Assembly (NCBI GenBank): GCA_963838735.1
Contig: CAWISG010000002.1
Coordinates: 124,001 to 188,000 of the forward strand
Direction of reading: 5' to 3'
Source of the DNA: Parerythrobacter_A sp963838735
Lineage (GTDB): Bacteria > Pseudomonadota > Alphaproteobacteria > Sphingomonadales > Sphingomonadaceae
Length of the DNA stretch: 64,000 nucleotides
Shown: positions 20,117 through 26,818 of the stretch, piece by piece
How the letters are laid out: every line of letters begins with the position of its first letter
Numbering within the stretch: position 1 is the first letter of the stretch
The notes under the pieces: generated by a model
What the model was told of the DNA's origin: nothing
Databases searched by the model: none
What the model saw: only the letters and a program-made list of their open reading frames with translations
Program-made: the position numbers and the translations under genes

Positions 20117-20874
20117 GCCGGCTGTTTGCCATGATGGTGTGCTTTGTGATGCTGTCCGCGCAATCGGGCCGCGACCCTATTCTCGTGCCGCAGGTCAGTC
20201 AGGACGAAGTGCAGGTGCGGCAGGGTTTTACCGGCACCGAGCTTCTGCTGTACGGCGCGATTCTGGACCCCAGCGGCGCACGTGCGGCGGGCGGGTACGA
20301 TATCGTGGTGGTGCTGAAAGGCCCCGCCGAACCGATCCGCGTGCGCGAGAAAGAGCGGGTCGGCGGTTTGTGGATCAACGCCAGCAGCAGCGATTTCCGC
20401 TCCGCCCCGTCCTATTTCGCAGTGGCTTCGTCGCGCCCGATAGAGGATATGGTCGACGACCGTACCGCTGCGATCTACGAGCTGGGTACCAATTTCATCC
20501 AGCTGTCGCCTAGTGGGGCAATCGACACCGAGGAACAGGCACGTTTCACCGCAGGGCTGGTCGATCTGCGCCAGCGGCAGGGGCTGTACAAGGAACAGAT
20601 CGGCGGCGTTACGATCAATGAAGGCGTGCTGTACCAGGCGCGGCTCTACCTGCCATCCAATGTCACAACCGGCGAATACACCGCTGAAACCTTTGCGATA
20701 AGCGACGGCCGCGTGATTGCTTCCGCCGTCGCCGAAGTGGCGGTGCGCAAGGTCGGGTTCGAACGTCGCGTAGAAGTGTTCTCGCAACAACAGGCTTTTC
20801 TGTACGGCCTGTTCGCGGTGTGCCTGTCGATCCTGATGGGGTGGCTGGCCGGGCGTTTGTTCGCACTGGTGTAA
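20113..20874 (+). CDS. TIGR02186 family transmembrane protein
   Basis: A 253-residue protein of a conserved alphaproteobacterial family without known function. A signal peptide ends near residue 17. A soluble periplasmic domain follows (VSQDEVQVRQGFTGTELLLY, YDIVVVLKGPAEPIRVREKE), and a single C-terminal membrane helix is at about 229-249 (FLYGLFAVCLSILMGWLAG). The topology puts most of the protein in the periplasm. Translational coupling to the TauE/SafE permease suggests that the two form one anion-transport unit, with this protein as a periplasmic partner. That role is inference. Confidence 0.8.
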
Positions 20875-20944
20875 TGCGTTTGGTGCAACTTCGGATGTAG
20901 CGATTGGGCTGGATGCGCCGCGTAGCAAGGAGTATTCGGCAGGC

Positions 20945-22423
20945 ATGTTCGATCAGCTCGACGCCCTGCTGCTGGCCCGCATCCAGTTCGCCTTTACGGT
21001 CAGCTTCCATTTTATCTTTCCGGCCTTTTCCATCGGCCTCGCCAGCTATCTCGCGGTGCTGGAAGGGCTGTGGCTGAAAACCGGCAAGCAGCTTTACCTC
21101 GACCTGTTCAAATATTGGGTGAAGATATTCGCTATCGCATTTGCGATGGGCGTCGTGTCGGGCATCGTCATGTCATACCAGTTCGGCACCAACTGGTCGG
21201 TCTTCTCCGACCGGACCGGCCCGATCCTTGGGCCGTTGATGGCGTATGAAGTGCTGACCGCGTTCTTTCTGGAGGCCGGGTTTCTGGGCGTGATGCTGTT
21301 CGGGATGGAGCGGGTCGGCAAGAAGCTGCACTTTATCGCGACGTTGATGGTGGCGGCGGGCACGCTGATGTCGGCGACATGGATCCTGTCGGTCAACAGC
21401 TGGATGCACACGCCGACCGGATACGAGATCGCCGCCAACGGCCAGTTCGTTCCGGCGGGAAGCTGGCTGACCATCATCTTCAGCCCCAGCTTCCCGTACC
21501 GGCTGTTCCACACCGTCAATGCGGCGTATTTGACGACTGCCTTCGTGGTTGGCGCGGTGGGTGCCTATCACCTGCTGCGCGACCGGACCGACATACATGC
21601 GCGCAAGATGTTCTCGATGGCGATGTGGATGGCAGCCATCGTCGCGCCGATCCAGATCGTGGCGGGCGACCTGCACGGGCTGAATACGCTCGAGCACCAG
21701 CCGCAAAAGGTCATGGCAATGGAAGGGCATTACGACAGCCACCCCGACGGCGCTCCGTTGATCCTGTTCGGCATTCCCAATTCGGCGGAAAAGCGTGTCG
21801 ATTACAAGGTCGAGATTCCCAAGGCATCCTCGCTGATCCTGAAGCATGACCTTAACGCGCCGATGGACGGGCTGGACACCATTCCCGATGCGGAGGAGCC
21901 GCCGGTCGGCATCGTGTTCTGGTCGTTTCGGATAATGGTCGGCATTGGCTTTGCGATGATGAGTATCGGCATGTGGAGCCTGTTCGCGCGCTGGCGCAAA
22001 TCGCTATACGACTGGACCTGGCTGCACCGGGCGGCGCTGGTCATGGGGCCGTCGGGCTTCGTCGCGGTATTGGCGGGGTGGGTCACCACCGAAGTCGGTC
22101 GCCAGCCCTATGTCGTCTATAACCTGATGCGAACTACGGAAGCTGCATCGCCGCTGGCCGCGCCTGCGGTGGCCGCCTCGTTGCTGGCGTTCGTTATCGT
22201 GTATTTCGCAGTGTTCGGCATCGGTGTCTGGTATATCCTGCACCTGATGCATCATACCCCGCATCTTGGCGAAACCGGCATCAAGCGCGGTGACGAGGGC
22301 CCGATCCGGACCGCCGGTATCACACCGGGTCCGTCGCAGAACCCCGGAAGCGCCACTGTCATGCCCGCGCATTCCAGCGACACCGAGCCGACCCCGCGCG
22401 ACACGGCGGAGCAGGACGGATGA
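20945..22423 (+). CDS. cioA: Cyanide-insensitive cytochrome bd oxidase subunit I
   Basis: A 492-residue inner-membrane subunit of a quinol oxidase that reduces oxygen to water. His22 (VSFHFIFPA) matches a heme ligand, PYRLFHTVNAAYLT holds the heme b558 His, and GRQPYVVYNLMRT is the conserved GRQPW-type segment with Tyr for Trp. The Q-loop is short, the mark of the CIO group rather than E. coli CydA. The C-terminal 40 residues are a polar, Pro/Thr-rich tail. cioB overlaps the stop by 4 bases. In the family, CIO-type enzymes resist cyanide and work in low oxygen or stress. Confidence 0.93.
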   Translation: MFDQLDALLLARIQFAFTVSFHFIFPAFSIGLASYLAVLEGLWLKTGKQLYLDLFKYWVKIFAIAFAMGVVSGIVMSYQFGTNWSVFSDRTGPILGPLMAYEVLTAFFLEAGFLGVMLFGMERVGKKLHFIATLMVAAGTLMSATWILSVNSWMHTPTGYEIAANGQFVPAGSWLTIIFSPSFPYRLFHTVNAAYLTTAFVVGAVGAYHLLRDRTDIHARKMFSMAMWMAAIVAPIQIVAGDLHGLNTLEHQPQKVMAMEGHYDSHPDGAPLILFGIPNSAEKRVDYKVEIPKASSLILKHDLNAPMDGLDTIPDAEEPPVGIVFWSFRIMVGIGFAMMSIGMWSLFARWRKSLYDWTWLHRAALVMGPSGFVAVLAGWVTTEVGRQPYVVYNLMRTTEAASPLAAPAVAASLLAFVIVYFAVFGIGVWYILHLMHHTPHLGETGIKRGDEGPIRTAGITPGPSQNPGSATVMPAHSSDTEPTPRDTAEQDG

Positions 22424-23418
22424 TCGACCTTACCGTCATCTGGGCCTTCATCATCGCCTTCGCGGTGTTCGCTTATGTGGTGATGGACGGGTTCGACCTG
22501 GGCATCGGTATCCTGTTCCCGACATTCGAAGCAGGGCCGGAGCGCGACCGGGCGATGAACTCCATCGCGCCCGTGTGGGACGGTAACGAGACATGGCTGG
22601 TGCTGGGCGGTGGCGGGCTGTTTGCCGCCTTTCCGCTGGCCTACGCCGTGGTACTGCCCGCGACCTATCCGCTTATCATCGCCATGCTGCTGGGCCTGGT
22701 CTTTCGCGGCGTGGCGTTCGAATACCGCTGGCGCGATCCGGCGCATCGCGGTTTTTGGGATTTTGCCTTCACCGGCGGGTCGGTGGTTGCGGCGATGGCG
22801 CAGGGAATGACGCTGGGCGCGTTGTTGCAGGGTATCGAAGTGACCGGTCGCGCATATTCGGGCAGCTGGTTCGACTGGCTGACGCCCTACACGTTGCTGA
22901 CCGGGCTGGGCACGCTGGCAGGTTATGCTCTGCTGGGTGCGACATGGCTGGTGTGGAAGCTGGACGGGCCGAGCCAACACCATGCGCGGCGGCTGGCGAT
23001 CAAGGCAGCGTGGGCAACCTTCGTGCTGATGGGCACCGTAAGCCTTTACAACCTGTTGCTGAACCCGGCATATGCCGAGCGATGGCTGACCGCGCCGGAG
23101 ATCTATTTCGCCGCGCCTGTGCCGATCCTGACTGGCATCACCGCGCTCCTGCTGCTGCGGTCGCTATCGGTCGAACGGCACAGCAAGCCGTTCTGGCTGG
23201 CGCTGCTGCTGTTCTTCTTCGGTATGGCGGGTGTGGGCGTCACCATGTGGCCCTATGTCGTGCCGCCCGGGCTTACGATCTGGGATGCTGCTGCCCCATA
23301 TAGCAGCCAGATGTTCATGCTGGTCGGGGTGGCGATCACCATGCCCCTCATCATCGGCTACACCGCCTGGGCCTATTGGGTGTTTCGCGGCAAGGTCGGG
23401 CATGAAGGGTATCACTGA
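22420..23418 (+). CDS. cioB: Cytochrome bd oxidase subunit II
   Basis: A 332-residue polytopic partner of cioA. The N-terminal signature is clear: AYVVMDGFDLGIGILFP, then APVWDGNETWLVLGGGGLFAAFP. Nine hydrophobic segments and the late MWPYVVPPGLTIWDAAAP motif match CydB/CioB proteins. It starts inside the cioA stop (ATGA overlap). Its own stop overlaps a small downstream gene (TGATG), so cioA, cioB and the small gene form one tightly coupled operon. Confidence 0.95.
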   Translation: MIDLTVIWAFIIAFAVFAYVVMDGFDLGIGILFPTFEAGPERDRAMNSIAPVWDGNETWLVLGGGGLFAAFPLAYAVVLPATYPLIIAMLLGLVFRGVAFEYRWRDPAHRGFWDFAFTGGSVVAAMAQGMTLGALLQGIEVTGRAYSGSWFDWLTPYTLLTGLGTLAGYALLGATWLVWKLDGPSQHHARRLAIKAAWATFVLMGTVSLYNLLLNPAYAERWLTAPEIYFAAPVPILTGITALLLLRSLSVERHSKPFWLALLLFFFGMAGVGVTMWPYVVPPGLTIWDAAAPYSSQMFMLVGVAITMPLIIGYTAWAYWVFRGKVGHEGYH

Positions 23419-23549
23419 TGCTCGCCCCGCCTGACAAACAGGGCGAAGGGCCGCTCTGGCGCAGGCTGGCGTGGATGGCGGCGATCTGGGTTGCCAGCGT
23501 TACGGTCCTCGGCGCGGTGGCGTGGGTGCTGCGCGCGTGGCTGCTTTGA
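23418..23549 (+). CDS. DUF2474-like small membrane protein of the bd oxidase operon
   Basis: A 43-residue gene whose ATG overlaps the cioB stop (TGATG). The peptide is MLAPPDKQGEGPLWRRLAW followed by one membrane helix (about MAAIWVASVTVLGAVAWVLR) and a short end. One-helix proteins after cioAB are known as DUF2474 and resemble CydX, which stabilises the heme site in E. coli bd oxidase. Position, size and topology support this; the short sequence alone would not. Confidence 0.8.
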   Translation: MLAPPDKQGEGPLWRRLAWMAAIWVASVTVLGAVAWVLRAWLL

Positions 23550-23619
23550 CGCGATCTTAACCCCGATACCGCTACGCCGTTTTCCCAAGGAAACTCCAGG
23601 CTATTAGCGGGCATTCACG

Positions 23620-25380
23620 ATGAACGACATGAGCAGCGGCGGCGGCATGCAAACGGCGGTCGGCCAATCAACGGCCGGTCAATCTTCAGCCAGACAATCC
23701 GCGGCCGCTCAGCAGCCGGCAAACCGGCCCGCGCCACAGCAAGCGCCGCCAAGATCAGCTGCAGCACCTTTGGCGGACAATGGCAGCCAGCCCATTGGCG
23801 TTGTGCTGGAAATCGCCGGGTCCGGTTCGCAAGTTGCGCTCGATCTCAACCGCCTCAACCAGTGTATGGCGGACGAAGACCCCTCCATCGCGCTGGCAGG
23901 GCAGGTCGGCAGCCAGATCAAGATCCGCGTCGGCAATAGCTGGCTGCTCGCCAATGTGCGCAACCAGAAACAGGACCGGCGCGGCAAGGGTGGCATCCTC
24001 GCCAACATCGACTTCCTGGGCGAAGGCAAGGAAGAGAAGCTGACGGGGCGCATCACCAGTTTCAAGCGCGGCGTTACCCGCTATCCCATTCCCGGCGCGA
24101 TGATCTATCCCGCCAGCACGCGCGATCTGAAACAGATCTATGCCAGCGACGGACGCTCCAGCATCCAGATCGGCACCGTCTATCCAACCAGGGACATTCG
24201 CGCGGGCGTCTATATCGACGCGATGCTGGGCAAGCATTTCGCCCTGCTGGGCAGCACCGGCACCGGTAAATCCACCAGCGCGGCGCTAATCCTGCACCGC
24301 ATCTGCGAGGCCGCGCCCGAAGGCCATATCGTGATGATCGATCCGCACGGCGAATATTCCGCCGCATTCAAGACCAACGGGCAGATCCTCGATGTGTCGA
24401 ACCTGCAAATGCCCTATTGGCTGATGAACTTCGAGGAACATTGCGAAGTGCTGCTGACCAGTACCGGCAATGACCGGCAGGCGGACAGTGACATTCTGGC
24501 GCGATGCCTGCTGAAGGCGCGCGGCAAGAACCGGTTGGCGGAGCAGTTGGGCAAGATCACGGTCGACAGCCCCATTCCCTATCTGCTGAGCGATCTGAGC
24601 AATGCGATTCAGGACGACATGGGCAAGCTGGACAAGGCCACCAACACCGCGCCGTACATGCGGATCAAGACCAAGCTGGATGAGATGAAGAGCGATCCGC
24701 GCTACCAGTTCATGTTTTCGGGCATGCTGGTGGGCGATACGATGGCGGATTTCCTGTCGCGCGTGTTCCGCATGCCGGGCGGGGGCAAGCCTATCTCCAT
24801 CATCGACGTGTCCGGCGTGCCGTCCGATATCACTTCCACCGTGGTCGCGGTGCTGGCCCGGTTGGTGTTCGACTTTGCAATTTGGGGGCGCGACGAGAAG
24901 ACTCGCCCTATCCTGCTGGTGTGCGAGGAGGCGCATCGCTACGTGCCGAGCGAAGCTAAGGCCGACGGCAGCTCGGTCGGCACCATCCTGTCGCGCATTG
25001 CTAAGGAAGGGCGCAAATACGGCATCAGCCTGGGCCTCATCACGCAACGCCCGTCGGACCTTGCCGAAGGGGTTTTGTCGCAATGCGGTACAATCATCTC
25101 GATGCGCCTGAACAACGAGCGGGATCAGGCCTTCGTGAAAGCAGCCATGCCCGAAGGGGCGCGCGGCTTCCTCGATTCCATCCCCGCCCTGCGCAACCGC
25201 GAATGCATCATCTGCGGCGAGGGTGTATCCATTCCCATCCGCGTCGGCTTCGACAATCTGGAGGAGATCAAGCGCCCTGCTTCGGAAGATCCCAGCTTTG
25301 TCGACCTGTGGAGCGCATCGGGTGGCGAGGAGGAGGCAGTCAACCGGACGGTGCAACGCTGGCGCGCGCAGGGCTCGTAG
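23620..25380 (+). CDS. HerA/DUF87-type hexameric ATPase
   Basis: A 586-residue P-loop ATPase of the HerA/FtsK superfamily. Residues 1-55 are a Gln/Ser/Ala-rich disordered leader. A small beta-barrel-like HAS-type domain follows (about 58-180). Walker A GSTGTGKS is at 211-218, Walker B region LLVCEEAHRYVPSE is near 428-441, and the arginine-finger region is LSRIAKEGRKYGISLGLITQ. HerA pumps DNA with the NurA nuclease in archaea; bacterial single copies may act in repair, phage defence or DNA transfer. No nurA or other nuclease gene is adjacent, so its role here is open. Its 3' end overlaps the convergent SGNH hydrolase gene by 41 bases. Confidence 0.85.
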   Translation: MNDMSSGGGMQTAVGQSTAGQSSARQSAAAQQPANRPAPQQAPPRSAAAPLADNGSQPIGVVLEIAGSGSQVALDLNRLNQCMADEDPSIALAGQVGSQIKIRVGNSWLLANVRNQKQDRRGKGGILANIDFLGEGKEEKLTGRITSFKRGVTRYPIPGAMIYPASTRDLKQIYASDGRSSIQIGTVYPTRDIRAGVYIDAMLGKHFALLGSTGTGKSTSAALILHRICEAAPEGHIVMIDPHGEYSAAFKTNGQILDVSNLQMPYWLMNFEEHCEVLLTSTGNDRQADSDILARCLLKARGKNRLAEQLGKITVDSPIPYLLSDLSNAIQDDMGKLDKATNTAPYMRIKTKLDEMKSDPRYQFMFSGMLVGDTMADFLSRVFRMPGGGKPISIIDVSGVPSDITSTVVAVLARLVFDFAIWGRDEKTRPILLVCEEAHRYVPSEAKADGSSVGTILSRIAKEGRKYGISLGLITQRPSDLAEGVLSQCGTIISMRLNNERDQAFVKAAMPEGARGFLDSIPALRNRECIICGEGVSIPIRVGFDNLEEIKRPASEDPSFVDLWSASGGEEEAVNRTVQRWRAQGS

Positions 25381-26086
25381 CAGCGTCAGCAGCGGCAAGC
25401 AGCGGCGCCAGTCCGTTCGCCAGCCGACGGTATCCCGCGCGATTGAGGTGGATGCCGTCGCCCCGGTCATAATCGGCACGCAGGCTGCCGTCTTCCGCGC
25501 CGAGCAGCGGCGTCGGATCGAGATACCGGCATCGTGCCACGCTTTCGCAGGCGCGGCGATAGGCCGCATTGACCGGTTCGGCCTGCGCTTGGCGTTCGGG
25601 CACCGACGTCGGCAGCATGCCTATAACGACAACCGGTACGTGCGCCGGTAAACGCGCCAGCATCGCCGGCATGTCCGCACCCACTTCAGTGGCGCTGCGA
25701 TGGGCGAGATCGTTATAGGCAGCCTGCACCACGATGGCATCGGCGGTGGCGAGGTTGGGATAGTCGGCCACCCGCGTGGTCGCATTGCGCAGCGTGTCGC
25801 CACTGGCAGCGTAGTTTCGCACCGGATGCGCGAGCAGTGCCGGATCGAACCCTTCCAGATGGCTCGCGCCCAGCAACACCACGCCGCCTGGTTCGGCGTT
25901 GGCGTCGCGATGCACCAGCATCCGGTGCCTCTGTGCGACATAGGCGGTCGGTTCGGTCGGCGGCAGCGACAGCCGCCACCCCTGATAAGGCAGGACGTGC
26001 GGCGCAAAGAACGCCAGCACCGCGACCACATGCAGCGCAGCCACCCATACGATGCCCGCCGCAATCAGGAGGCGGCGCGTATTCAT
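25340..26086 (-). CDS. SGNH/GDSL-family hydrolase
   Basis: A 248-residue exported or membrane-anchored hydrolase. A hydrophobic segment at about residues 6-28 may be a signal anchor. The SGNH blocks are present: Ser75 in LLGASHLEGF (nucleophile), the Asn of QAAYNDLAHR, and Asp-X-X-His in GDGIHLNRAGY near the C-terminus. Such enzymes remove acyl groups from lipids, sugars or peptides. I chose the ATG at 26086 because it overlaps the queE stop (ATGA); an upstream start would lie inside queE. The C-terminal 41 bases overlap the HerA gene on the other strand. Confidence 0.8.
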   Translation of the reverse strand: MNTRRLLIAAGIVWVAALHVVAVLAFFAPHVLPYQGWRLSLPPTEPTAYVAQRHRMLVHRDANAEPGGVVLLGASHLEGFDPALLAHPVRNYAASGDTLRNATTRVADYPNLATADAIVVQAAYNDLAHRSATEVGADMPAMLARLPAHVPVVVIGMLPTSVPERQAQAEPVNAAYRRACESVARCRYLDPTPLLGAEDGSLRADYDRGDGIHLNRAGYRRLANGLAPLLAAADAATSPARASVAPSG

Positions 26087-26817
26087 GTCCCGCGCGTGTC
26101 GCCGAACAGGTGGATATGCAGCCGGTCGCTCATTGCGAACCCGTGTTCCAGGCACAGCGGCACCAGCCATTCCTGCCGTGCGCGCAGCGTGGTACTATCG
26201 GTGCCTTCCCCCATCAGCATGATGCGCGCGGCCGACAAGGCGTGCGTTTCCGCCAGCGCAACCACCTCGGTCACATCGGCAGGCGTTGCCACCACGAATT
26301 TGAACACTGCACGCGGGTCCGCCGCATAGGCACGTAGCCGTTCGGGTAATAGCGCCAGCGCAGCATCATTGCCGCTATGCGCCAGCTTGGGGCTGACATT
26401 GTAGTGGTTTACATGAGCATCGAGGGCGGGCGGCGCGGCTGTGGTGCCGTTGGTTTCCACTTCCACCGTCAAGGGCGGCAAAATGTCTAGCAGCTGGGCC
26501 AGCGCCGCGCCCTGCAACAGGGGTTCTCCGCCGGTAATGACAAGCCGGTCCTGCCCCAGCGCTTCGATGCGCCGCGCGACGTCGCCGACGGGCAGGGCAA
26601 CGCGGTTCGCCGCCCGATCGTAAGTCATGTTGTCGCGATGCGTCCGCGCGTCGCCATCGAAGTGCCAGGTATAGGCCGTGTCGCACCACACGCAGGCAAG
26701 GTTGCAGCGCGACAGGCGCAGGAAGGTGCAAGGAGCGCCCGCCGTCGGCCCTTCGCCCTGAACGGAGGCAAATATCTCCGGCTCGCCCGGGGTCATGGTG
26801 GCGAGGGAGAGGTTCAC
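26083..26817 (-). CDS. queE: 7-carboxy-7-deazaguanine synthase QueE
   Basis: A 244-residue radical SAM enzyme that builds the deazaguanine ring for queuosine in tRNA. The iron-sulfur cysteines are Cys38, Cys42 and Cys45 in CNLACVWC; EPEIFASVQGEGPTAG (12-27) and ITGGEPLLQG are family motifs. I chose a GTG start at 26817, two bases after the valS stop, giving the N-terminus VNLSLATMTPGEPEIF, which matches the usual beginning of the family. An ATG at 26796 is the alternative. No other queuosine genes are in the window. The SGNH hydrolase gene overlaps its stop. Confidence 0.92.
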   Translation of the reverse strand: MNLSLATMTPGEPEIFASVQGEGPTAGAPCTFLRLSRCNLACVWCDTAYTWHFDGDARTHRDNMTYDRAANRVALPVGDVARRIEALGQDRLVITGGEPLLQGAALAQLLDILPPLTVEVETNGTTAAPPALDAHVNHYNVSPKLAHSGNDAALALLPERLRAYAADPRAVFKFVVATPADVTEVVALAETHALSAARIMLMGEGTDSTTLRARQEWLVPLCLEHGFAMSDRLHIHLFGDTRGT

Positions 26818-26818
26818 C

